From Myotis daubentonii (lineage: Eukaryota > Chordata > Mammalia > Chiroptera > Vespertilionidae), in the NCBI RefSeq assembly GCF_963259705.1, contig NC_081844.1, positions 20,445,715-20,509,714 of the forward strand: 64,000 nt of DNA. The letters are read 5' to 3'. The translations under genes and the position numbers were made by a program. Numbering within the stretch: the stretch's first letter is position 1; each line of letters opens with the position of its first letter. The notes beneath the pieces are model-generated. The model was not told the DNA's origin and did not search any database. It saw only the letters and a list, made by a program, of their open reading frames with translations. This document shows positions 16,831-28,600 of this stretch, piece by piece.

Positions 16831-16949
16831 CTTTGGGGAGAGGGACTTGGGCCCCGACTCCTTCGTGTTTTTCTTTGTACTACTGGAATTTTCTGTACAT
16901 GTGTCACTTTCCATAAACATTTATGTTTTTAAAAAAGCAGAAAGGTCGC

Positions 16950-17110
16950 TTCAAAAAGGAAGGGAATTCTGACACATGCTACATGGATACACGCTGAGGA
17001 CACTATAAGCCAGACAAAAAAGGACATACTGTATGATTCCACTTACACGGTTCCTAGTCAGATCCAGAGACAGCAAATAGAATGGTGGGTGCCACGAATC
17101 CAAGCTAGTA
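16950..17110 (+). mobile_element. Old L1 3' fragment
   Basis: Contains diverged L1-end sequence (ACATGCTACATGGATACACG, CTGTATGATTCCACTTACAC). Non-coding. Confidence 0.6.
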
Positions 17111-17900
17111 GAGCCTCCTTCTCCAAGTTGCCTGCTACCCCTGACATTCTGGAGGGGAAGGCGGGGACCATGAGGGGCCCCACATGGGTGGAGGGGCCCC
17201 TGGGAGGCAGAAACAGCCACTCAGGGAGGTGGGCAACTTCTGGGAGAGGACTGGCCAGGTGGGCAGGGCAGTGCCAACTGAGCTCAGGAACCTGGTGGTA
17301 GGCACTGGGCATGGCTGAGGGGAGGCAGGTACATGGCACAGACAGTTCCTCTGCGGCAGTGCAAGAGGTGGCAGCTGAAAGGCCCCTGAGCAGAGGTATG
17401 GGCTCCCCTGATCCTTGGAGCGCGGGAGCAAGCCAGGTGGGAGGGGGTCCTAGAGATGTTCAGAGGACAGTGATGGGAAAGAAGCAAGAGGTGGAAGGGC
17501 GTGGCCCCAGAGGTAGAGTATGGAGGGTGGTTTTGTGGGGCTGGGGAAGCAAAGTCCTCCCCCGCCCCCCCCCCCCCCCCGCCATGTCCCATCCACCTCC
17601 CATGAGCCTCAGGACTTGGCATCAGACGCACAAGGCAGAGAAAACTCCGATCAGACACCGGGTGTTGTAATTGGTTTTTGCATGCACATTAGAAGGAAAC
17701 ACTTCACATTTCTACTGAACGTAACAACTGAACTGGAATGTTCTAGAAAATGCTCTGGTATGAGGACCGAGAACCACCCGCGGGAAACGTACCTGGGAGG
17801 TCTGGGGACCACGGTGCACAGGTGCAGACCCTCTCTGTGGGTCTCGCTGCCTGAGTTCACTGGGTGGGAAAAGCCGCCCTGGGATTCACTAACAGGAAAT
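17111..17900. other. Intergenic, no gene seen
   Basis: Low-complexity C-run at about 17565-17581. No recognised exon or repeat family. Confidence 0.5.
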
Positions 17901-17919
17901 AACGGATGGAAGCTCACAG

Positions 17920-19443
17920 CTTCAGGTCAATATTTAATTGTTCACTTTAATGTGCAAATAAATAGAAAAGGAAACTACATTCAAAACAGCTGCAAAAGAA
18001 GTTCAAGCCCCAGAAGAGAAATTCTTCAAAAATGAGAGAGCTCCTTAGAAGCATGCAGGGTAGGGGATCAGGGGTTTGGCAAACACCCCAGGCCCCCGCT
18101 GAGGCACAGAGGGGCTGCCTCACGGGGCTGGTGCAGGAGTTCTGGTAAGTTCCCTTCTTACAAAACAAGGGTTCAAAGTGCCTGGGTTACACTTGAGGAA
18201 ACAGGGCAGGGAGACCCTAGGAGGGAGAAGTGAGTCTTGGCCCACCGTCAGAGGCGTCACAAACCTTGAGTTCCACAGGCAACTTCTAGACACACGCCTC
18301 CATGTGCGGGAACCGTGGGCTTGGCACAGCTCAGCAGGAGGGCGAGGGCTGCGGTGGCAGAGGCTGCACGGGGACCGCTTCGGGCCCACCTGTCAGAGGA
18401 TCCCGCTCGGTACGATGTTGCCAGGACCCGGCCCGGGCTTCTTGTGTGCAGTGAGTTTGAAGGAGCTGGTCCCCAGCCCGAACTGCCTGGCATTCTTGGC
18501 CCAGAAAGCCGTGGACGCCTCCACGGAACAGCCGCCCCAGCCCCTTACACACACGCCAGGTGGCAGCTGCAGGACAGCGGTGTCGGGTGGGAATGCAGAG
18601 GCTCTCACTCCCTAGAAGCCTTGGGACGTGGCTGTTGGAAAAGCTGCCACCACTGAGCGCGTAAAGGAATAAATAAGTGTGTGCACCTGTCATTCTAGTG
18701 TCCATCTTGGTACACGACCTGCCCTGGAGCCCTCCGACATGGGCCACTCGTTGGGTGGGTGTGGGGCCAAGCCCTGTCCCCCACAGACCCAGAGTCCGGC
18801 TGCTGGATCAATGCAGGGTTTGGCGGTCCTTTTTCCAGAGTGGGGTCTTCTGGGCCATTCTGATGCCCCTGCCCACACCACACCTCACAGTTTGGCTAAA
18901 AGGGCTCTTCCTGCTTATAAAATAACGAGGATCTGAGCACTGGTGCTTGGCCAAGCTGATGCCCACACTGTCAGATCTGGGCATTGCCCAACTCCTTTTA
19001 TGCTGGGAGCCCTTCCCAAATGTGTGCCCTCACATGGCTTGTAACTGACTTTCCCAGATGCCCTGTGCACAAAACGACCAGCGCAGCCCTGCCCAGAGAT
19101 TTGGCACAGGTGGTGTAAGTGCCTGGCAGGTGTGTGAACACAATTGCTTGCATCTCAGGCAGTGGGTGGATCCTCCCCTTTCTGCTGGGGACTGAGCCCC
19201 AAGTTCAAGTGCAGGGGGTTCAGGCTTGGCACAGGACTGGCCCAAAGGAGGCTGGGGAGCTGAGAGTGATGGCAGCGTGGGGCCGCAAGCTGACACAACC
19301 CCTTCTCTGGAGGGGCAGCCTGTAGCAGCAAGGCTGGGGGACGCTCTCCTTCCCTCGGGTGCTTTAGGAAAATGGTCTCGACGGACACCTAGGCCTCAGG
19401 AAGCAACCACACCAAACTGGGTTGTGATGGCTGCTCAGGTGCA
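17920..19443 (-). other. SIN3B: SIN3B 3'UTR (putative)
   Basis: About 1.5 kb downstream of the SIN3B stop, free of young transposons. ATTAAA-type poly(A) signals on the - strand occur at 17946-17951 and 17933-17938; no AATAAA was found closer to the stop. The length fits the long 3'UTR known for this gene. Confidence 0.45.
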
Positions 19444-19674
19444 TCAGGGGGAGGCAGGGCGGCGGCTGTACTGCACGCGGTAGCGGGTCACAGGCAGGCC
19501 ATGCACGTGGGCCGTCTCGCAGAGTGTCTTGCAGGGCACCATGTCCTCATCCTCTTCGCCCATCAGCCAGTCCTGCACCAGGCCAGCTGCCTCCACGGTC
19601 ACGTTGTCCTCCAGCCAGCGGCCGTGCCATTCCTCAAAGTGCTGGTGGTGCCGCAGCAGGACCAGGGGCTGGAC
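19444..19674 (-). CDS. SIN3B: SIN3B exon 19 (last)
   Basis: After ccctgcag: [20 protein letters not shown] ... [20 protein letters not shown] ... [12 protein letters not shown] and TGA. Encodes the conserved extreme C-terminus (residues about 1056-1131). Confidence 0.96.
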   Translation of the reverse strand, partial: VQPLVLLRHHQHFEEWHGRWLEDNVTVEAAGLVQDWLMGEEDEDMVPCKTLCETAHVHGLPVTRYRVQYSRRPASP

Positions 19675-22600
19675 CTGCAGGGGGTGGGTGGGGTGGAGTC
19701 AAGAGACCGGGCGCCCCTAGCTGGGCACTGATACATGGCTGTGGGCCTGACCCCGGGTCCCAGGGCAGAGTGGGAGGCGTACCTGTTTGGCTCGGCAAAG
19801 GGTCCCCCGGCGGTACATGTAGTCCTCGGAGTTGACAATGAACATCATCTTGTGGGAGCTGAGCTTGAAGCGGCAGTCCACATTGCAGGCGCTCTCCACC
19901 CCCACCAGCCGCTTCCAGGAGCTCTTGGCCTCACCACACAGGGCCCGCACCTGCTCGCACTGCCACCTGCGGAATTTCTTGAGGTTCCTGAGGGTCACAG
20001 GAGGTTTGCAGATCAGGAAATCCTTGGCTGGATTTCCCAAGGGTAAGGGAGATGCAAACAGAAGCAAAAACCCGCTACCCAACCCTCCAATCCAGAGAAA
20101 CCAACTCTAGTCACACAGGGGTGCTAGTAACCCTGAGAGGGGCTGCCTGGCCAGCCCTGTTGGCTCCTCTCGCTTGCTTCCTATGTACCTCCAACAGGGA
20201 GCCCCTCACCCAGGACCCCCTTCCCTACCTCCACCCTCCCAGACCTGGTCCCATCTCCCTCCTATCAGTGGGCCTGAGACCCCACCCCCAGGCTGGCCCC
20301 CACCTGGCAATGGGTCCTCACTCAAATCTAAACACCAACCAACAGTCCCCGTTGATCTTGGCCTGAGGGGAGATCTGGCTCTGCCTGGCCCAGGTCCAGG
20401 GTCTAATGGTGCTGGCACTCCCGTCTCTGGCCCGATGGCTACCATTTCTGGGAGCTTCTCCCTCCAGGGCCTCACCCCCTCCTCCCAGCCCCTCTGCTCC
20501 CTTAGGCAGGGCAGCCCCCTCTTCCCGGGATGACTGCACGACTGCTCTGCTCACCCCAGACCTCAGGAGGGCACAGCCACACCTTGTTCACATCAGGTGC
20601 CCAATTAGTGTTTCCAGACGAAGGAAACGGTCTTTAGCCTCAATTAAAGACACAGGGTTTCCTGTGGCTCCTCTCACCTCTGCAGGAACACGGGCTTCAG
20701 GAGGAAGCCCTCGGTGGGGGAGCTGGACGCACCCTCGGTCCCCACGTACTGCTCCATGTACCGAGCCAGGTGCTGGGGAACAGGAGGAGATATGGCCGTG
20801 ACTGCCTGCGTAAGGGCTCCTCAGCCAGGACCCCGAGCTCAGGGCTCCTGGGGATGTGTTAGGGATGGTGGCTGTTGAAGACCCTGATGTGCAACTGAAA
20901 CCAGACTGCAGCTGGGCGGGACGTGCACACCAGCGACAATGAGACACTTGACGGCATTCTGTGCTGAAGTGGAGACGTCCCTGCTGTGCAACAACCTATT
21001 CCAGTTCACACGGAACGGGGACCCCCTCATGGAGGAATGCAAGGTCCAGAATGGACATCGGGCCCGAGCAGCAGTAGAAAGAGGTCACGGGTGGGAGTGA
21101 ACAGGAGGTGGGGCTGGGAGGGGCCACCAGGTGCAGTAGGGCATGGTGGTGTCCAGTGACCATCTGCTCACCGCCCTGTTAAAGCCAGAGGCTCCTCCAG
21201 ACATGAGCTTAATAAAACCGCATTTGCTGGCAACTTCCGGAAGGTGCAAGGTATGCAGGCCTCCACCCTCACTGGTCATGGAGCTTCCTGTGTGGGGGAG
21301 TCCTGAGGTCGGCAGGGAGGATGCTGGGAGGGGAGCCCCTGCGGCTGTGGTGAGTGCCCCAGCTCTGGGAAGGAGGCTTGGGCTTACCGGCCCGGTGTGA
21401 GGGCGCCGAGTGTCACTGCACCTCCCCATTTCTCCAGACAAAGCTCCTGAGCGGACATGATGCTCCAGAGCTCCTGCTCCACAGATCTGGGCTGTCTGAC
21501 TCAAGGTCAAAAAGGCAGCAACACCTTTTTGAAATATGATTCCTTTCGACGTCCTTACTTATTTGGTTACGCACTGCTTGACTCCAGAAAAGGTCTGACA
21601 CAGCTACGTGTCAGGGGACCAATCGCTGTGGTTCGTCTGAGAACAAGCAATTCCTGGAATGTGGAACCTTTGGCGATAAAACCAGGAATGTCCCAGGTAA
21701 ACTGGGACAAGCTGTTCACTATTGTGGGTTGAATTGTGTCCCCCAAAGAGACATGTCTGAGCCCTAGCCCCTGGCACCTGTTCATGTGACCTCATTTGGA
21801 AACAGAGTAATCACGGTGAGGTCACACTGGAGTCAGGTGGGCCCTAAACCCAATGCCTGGTGTCCTTGTAAGAGCAGAAAACCAACACGGGAAACGTCTC
21901 GTCTAGTGGAATGTGTGACTCAGAGCGTGGCCAGGCGGGTGTTCCCCTGGTGACTAAGGCTCGGGACCCGGAGCCCTGAGCTTTATACACAGAGTGCAGA
22001 GGTCACACGGCTCAGGTGACCATGCCGGCCGCAGGCTCAATTGGGATGGCTCAGTGTCGACAGCAGGTGGGAGGAATCAGGACCCAGGGTCCTGCCCTGG
22101 GACACACCCTGGACTCCTGAGGGGATGTCTGCACCTCGGGCCCTCCCTCGGGGGCCATGGAGGGCATGCGGCCAGTGCTTGTGCACGCGGCCCTTGGGGT
22201 GGGCCCTCCATGATGCTGACTGTGGCTTCTCCTGGCCCCCAGTGTGCGCAGGGCCGCCGCCCTCACCTGGACCTCCACGGGGTCCTCCGACTGGGCTTCC
22301 TCGGTGTCCAGGAGCTCAATGGTCATAATCACCTGCCCTTTGCGCTGAAGGAACATCACCTGGGGAAGGTGGGGGACAATGCTGAAGCCACAGAACAGTC
22401 CAAGCTGACGCAGGATGAGGTCAAAAGCTCATCAATTAACCACCTTTGCCAGCCTCTGGGCTTAGACCAGGGGTGGGCAAACTTTTTGACTCGAGGGCCA
22501 CAATGGGTTCTTAAACTGGACCGGAGGGCCGGAACAAAAGCATGGATGGAGTGTTTGTGTGAACTAATAAATTCAAAGTAAACATCATTACATAAAAGGG

Positions 22601-25600
22601 TACGGTCTTTTTTTTTAGTTTTATTCATTTCAAACGGGCCGGATCCGGCCCGCAGGCCGTAGTCTGCCCACGGCTGGCCTAGACCCTTCCTCCAGGGATC
22701 ATGTGCTGGGTACCTACCTCATGGGCCCTGTGGTGCCCCCTGAGGCCAGGACCAGCATCCAGAGGCCCAGTCAAGGAAGGACATGTAATCGGACCGGCTG
22801 AAAAAGCCATGTGCAGTCCAATCCCGTCCCCAGGCCAGAACACAATGGCCGGCCCCTCCTGTTTTGGGCATTCCCCTTGCTCCCCTAGCCTCGTACGGGA
22901 CTGGGCATGGCTGGTCTCTCACCTTGAAGCAGTTCTCATCAGCCATGCACCGCTCAGCCTTCCACTGGTAGCTAGTCTCCCTAGCGGCGCGGACGCAGCG
23001 GGAGGACAGGTTCCCACCAGCGGCACCCCGCTTCTTCTCGTTCAGGTAGAGCTCCACCACCTTCAGGCAGATGTCGTCACTCACGAGGTGGTGCAGCTGG
23101 TGGGGAGGAAAGCTGGTGGGTGCCTGGAGCGTGTGCCCCTCAGAAGGGGCGAGCAGTTTCTGAGCACACTGCCTGCTGGAGTCCCCACCTCACCCAAAGA
23201 CAACATGGTGAAGTCCATGAAATGGGGATGAAGGCCAGGGTCAGAGGGCCATGCAGAGCGAGTACCTCGGCACAGGGTGCAGAGCAGACCAGAGCAGAAA
23301 AACTAGCCCAGATCAGACCAGAACAGACAAGAGCAGACCAGTCCAGAGCCAAGCAGACCAGTTCAAACTAGACCAGACCAGCAAACCCTGCTTGGGTTTG
23401 AGAAACAGATGAATAAATGCAAAAGAAAATGTTCCTAAATGGGGATCGTAATTATCGGAAAGTGGTGGGATGGAGGAAGGTTATTTTCCCTAAATTTTCA
23501 GCAATAAACACAATGAATGCCTTTAATTCCTACAAACGTCTAAAACCGTGAGGTTTAAGAAGAAATGAATACGGAGATGGCGGAGGCACAGGGTCGGATG
23601 GAACTGGTGAGTCAGTCCTGCCACCACTGGCTGCAGCAGGGCCTTGGGTTCGGCCCCGAGTATCAGGGATCTCACATGGTGCCTGGCACACAGCAAGTTC
23701 CCCAAATAGTGGCTGCTGTTACTGGAAACAAGAAATGCTAGAGGAGAACCAAGATGGCGGCATAGGTTAACGCCGGAGTTTGCTGCTTTGAACAACTACT
23801 TCAAAAGTGAAACTAAAACACGGAACGGACATCACCCAGAACCACAGGAACGCTGGCTGAGTGGAAGTCCTACAACTAGGAGGAAAGAGAAACGCACAAG
23901 GACACTCAGAGGAGGCGCAGTGGTGAAGTCAAATTCTGAGGTGTGGAGTGCGCAGAGCGGGCTGGCGGCGGAGGGCGCGGTTGTTGTTTTCAATCGGGAG
24001 GGAGTCTCAGACTCTGAGCACCAGATCCGGGCGAGTCTTTAGGGACCCAGACTCAAACGGGAGAAGCGGGACTTTCTGGCTTCGGTCAGAGCGAGTGCAG
24101 CTTTCTCTCCGAGCTTTGCAGCGGGTGCTGGCACTCAGAGAGGCAGAGCCCCTGGGGACAGGACTGAAAGCCGCCATAACTGCTCTCTCCGGCCCACCCT
24201 GTTGATCCTGTGCGACCCGCCCCGCCCAAGCCCTGCACAGAGGCATTTGCCGGATAGCCTCAGGCAAAGGCTAGATTAGCACCTCCCTAGAGGACAGAAG
24301 TTCTCTCACTGCTGACACAGCTGATTCTCATAGCCACTTGGCCTGGAGGTCAAACCCTCCCTGGAATTAGCTACAACAATCAAGATTTAACTATAAGACT
24401 TCGAACAAAGACCACTAGGGGGTACACCAAGGAAGCATAACAAAATGCGGAGACAAAGAAACAGGACAAAATTGTCAATGGAAGATATAGAGTTCAGAAC
24501 CACACTTTTAAGGTCTCTCAAGAACTGTTTAGAAGCTGTCGATAAACTTAATGAGATCTACACGAAAACTAATAAGACCCTCGATCTTATATTGGGGAAC
24601 CAACGAGAAATTAAGCATACACGGACTGAAAAAACGAATATTATACAGACGCCCGACAGCAGACCAGAGGAGCGCAAGAATCAAGTCAATGATTTGAAAT
24701 GCGAGGAAGCAAAAAACATCCAACCGGAAAAGCAAAATGAAAAAAGAATCCAAAAATGCGAGGATAGTGTAAGGAGCCTCTGGGACAGCTTCAAGCGTAC
24801 CAACATCAGAATTATAGGGGTGCCAGAAGATGAGAGAGAGCAAGATATTGAAAACCTATTTGAAGAAATAATGACAGAAAACTTCCCCCACCTGGTGAAA
24901 GAAATGGACTTACAGGTCCAAGAAGCGCGGAGAACCCCAAACAAAAGGAATCCAAAGAGGACCACACCAAGACACATCATAATTAAAATGCCAAGAGCAA
25001 AAGATAAAGAGAGACTCTTAAAAACAGCAAGAGAAAGAAACTCAGTTACCTACAAGGGAATACCCATACGACTGTCAGCTGATTTCTCAACAGAAACTTT
25101 GCAGGCCAGAAGGGAGTGGCAAGAAATATTCAAAGTGATGAATACCAAGAACCTACAACCAAGATTACTTTATCCAGCAAAGCTATCATTCAGAATTGAA
25201 GGTCAGATAAAGAGCTTCACAGATAAGGAAAAGCTAAAGGAGTTCATCACCACCAAACCAGGATTATATGAAATGCTGAAAGGTATCCTTTAAGAAGAGG
25301 AAGAGGAAGAAAAAGGTAAAGATACAAATTATGAACAACAAATATGCATCTATCAACAAGTGAATCTAAGAATCAAGTGAATTAATAATCTGATGAACAG
25401 AATGAACTGTTGATTATAATAGAATCAGGGACATAGAAAGGGAATGGACTGACTATTCTTGGGGGGGAAAGGGGTGTGGGAGATGTGGGAAGAGACTGGA
25501 CAAAAATCGTGCACCTATGGATGAGGACAGTGGGTGGGGAGTGAGGGCGGAGGGTGGGGCGGGAACTGGGAGGAGGGGAGTTATGGGGGGAAAAAAAGAG

Positions 25601-28600
25601 GAACAAATGTAATAATCTGAACAATAAAGATTTAATTAAAAAAAAAAAAAAAGAAATGCTAGTAATAATGGAAAAGGGCAAAGGGTGTGGCTATGTTCCC
25701 TCTAAGGTAAGTTACAGGTGTCAGCATGGGAGAGCCCTGCGAGCATATCTGGCCCAGGGCACATCCAGTGGGGTTTGATGAAGCCACAGCTCGGGGGGTG
25801 AAGTGCTTGCCCAGGGTGTCCCCCGAGCCACTGTCTCCTGGAGCTGTGTGCAAGGGCCCATGCGTGCTTCCCCATCACTGGACATCCAAATGGCCACAGA
25901 GGGAGGAAAAGGTGGCACCTTAGGAGCCACCAGGGAAATGCAATGATGAGATCCTGCTGCCCCTCAGCCCAGGAGGTGAGAGACCGCCAATCCCAGCTCT
26001 GAGCCGGACAGAGTACCCACTGGAAAACCAAAAGCTTCCACGGCAGCCGGCGGGCTTGCCTCCACCCCACCCAGGGGAGTGGAGGAAACTCGCAGAAGTC
26101 CACCAGGAGACAAGCAGTGTGGCTCCAAGGGCCCAGAGGGGTTTGTTCCCTGGAGCAGGCCAGGATGAAGGAGCCACAACTGCAAGAAGGAATGCTGCAG
26201 AATCACACTGCCTGATGCCCGACGGGTGGTCTACTTCCATTTAAACACGGCTCAGGACAGGAATTCTACCTCAGCTTCAGTCATCAGGGCAGCGGGTGCC
26301 CATGGTGAGGAGCAGCTGGGAGGGGCTGTGGGTGAGGGCATCCACATGTGAAGACCCACTGGGCCACCCACTTAGGATGTGGGCACTTTCCTGTGTGTTC
26401 TACTTCAATGAGAATTTTTCTAACCTAGAAGGAAATGACGTTTCTAGAATGTTCCCAATGACTGTATCTGGGTGGGAGAGGAATAACATTATTTTACTGG
26501 CTTCTCTTCCACTTTAAGTGAACAGCCTTAGTTGGTAATCAGGAAACAAAAGTCAAGCTGAAGAACACCACCAGGAGGACACATGTCCCAGGGCCACACC
26601 GACCTGTCTGGGCTTTGTTGTTTATATTTTATGACTCATTTCCTCTCCTTGACATTTGGCTATTGCCAGTGTTTTGCTACTATAAATGATACTGAGTGCT
26701 GAGGAACGTCACTGATATCCGCCCCACCCCCCTAGAAGGGGACCAAAATTCTTTACACAATGCCAAGTCACCCTCACAAAAGGTTTGTTAGCAGGGACTC
26801 AAATTCTTGCTCACAGCAGCATTATCCACAATTGCCAAAAGGTGGCAGCAACGCAGGTGCCCATCCACGGATGAATGAATGAACACAATGTGGTCCATTC
26901 TACAATGGAATATTACTCAGCCGTAAAGAGGAATGAAGCACTGACATGATACAATGTGGATGAATCTTGAAAACATCATGCCAAGTAAGAGAAGTCAGAC
27001 CACATACTGTATGGTTCCATGTATATGAAATGTCCAGATTGGGTAAACACACAGACAGAAAGCAGGTTGGTGGTAGTCAGGGGGAGCTGGCGAAGGGGAA
27101 TGGAGAGTGACTGCTAATGGGGACAGGGTCTCTTTTTGGGGTGAGAGAAATACCCTGGAACTAGACAGAGGTGAAGATTATATAACACTATGAATGTACT
27201 AAATGCTATTGAATTATTCACTTTAAAATGGTTAACGTAGATCAACTAAAGGACTTGTATGCATGCATATAAGCATAACCAATGGACATAAGACACTGGG
27301 TGATAGGGGAGGCTAGGGGACTGTCTAGGGCGGGGGGATAAAATGGATACATATGTAATACCCTTTGTAATACTTATAGCAATAAAAAAAAAAACAAAAA
27401 AAACACACACATATTTCCAAACCTAAAAAAAAAATAAAAATAAAAAATAAAATGGTTAACGTGCCCTGATGGTGTGGCTCAGCGATTGAGCGTCGACCCA
27501 TGAACTGAGAGGTCACTGGCTCAATTTCCAGTCAGAGCACATGCCTAGGTTTTGGGCTTGACCACCAGTGGGGGAAGTGCAGGAGGCAATCAATCAATGA
27601 TTCTCACTGATGTTTCTATCTCTCTATCCCCGTCCCTTCCTCTCTAAAATCAATAAAAAAATCCTATATAATAAAAGCCTAATATGCTAGGTGTCTGGTC
27701 ATCCATTCAACCAATCGAAGCATAATATGCTAATGATATGCTAAGACCGCTCAACTGCTCGCTATGATGTGCACTGACCACCAGGGAGCAGACAGTTGAC
27801 TGGTAGATCAGTCTCTATGACCGGTAGGTTAGCTTGCTGCTGAGTGAGATGGGAAGGATACGTCCTGGAGCCCTCCCACTGTCCCTCCCCAGCTGGCCAA
27901 CCTTCCACCTCCCTCCCCGGCCCCTATCGTACACCGGTGGGGTCCCTCGGCCTGGCCTGCATGCTCTTGCAATCTGGAACCCCTTGGGGGATGTCAGAGA
28001 GCTGGTTTCTTCCGATCCTGCAGGCCAGGCCGAAGGACCCCACTGGTGCATGAATTTGTGCACTGGACCTCTAGTAAGTAAAATAAAATAAAATGGTTAT
28101 TAACATTATGTTATGTGAATTCTACCTTGGTTAAAAAAAAGGAAAGATGCTGGTATGGGACCAACCACACAGCATGAGAGTGATAGAAGGGCAGGTTTTC
28201 AAAGCTGGGGACTGGCAAGGAATCTTGAGGAGGTGCTGTCGCCCCATGTGTCAGGCCTCCTGTCACCCTGCTCGCTGCCCATCCTGCACCCGCTCACCTG
28301 GCGCGCGATGCTCTGCACCAGCTTGTCCATGGTGAAGCCGACGTAGGCGTGGATGGTGAACATCTCGCGCAGCGTGTCCTCGTACTGCGTGGGGTCGATG
28401 CTGCCATCCAGCAGGCTGCGCACCATGTCCAGGAAGGCCGGGTAGTACTCCTCCAGCTCCACCTCACCTAAGGGTGGGGACAGGTCACACAGGGCTGTAA
28501 CCACAAGACCCCACAGGGCGAATCCAGAATCCCCACAGAATCAAGCAGCCCAGGTCCGCCTCCCACCATGGGCTTCTTCATGGTGGCCCGACTCCAGGAT

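Noticed and set aside
23275..23385. CRISPR-like regular repeats
   Set aside because: Units are short, irregular and have no spacers; this is a degenerate minisatellite in a mammalian intron.
25382..25681. Possible extra coding frame after HAL1 ORF1
   Set aside because: Lies in the G-rich 3'UTR on the opposite strand; no reverse transcriptase or endonuclease motif, so not ORF2.
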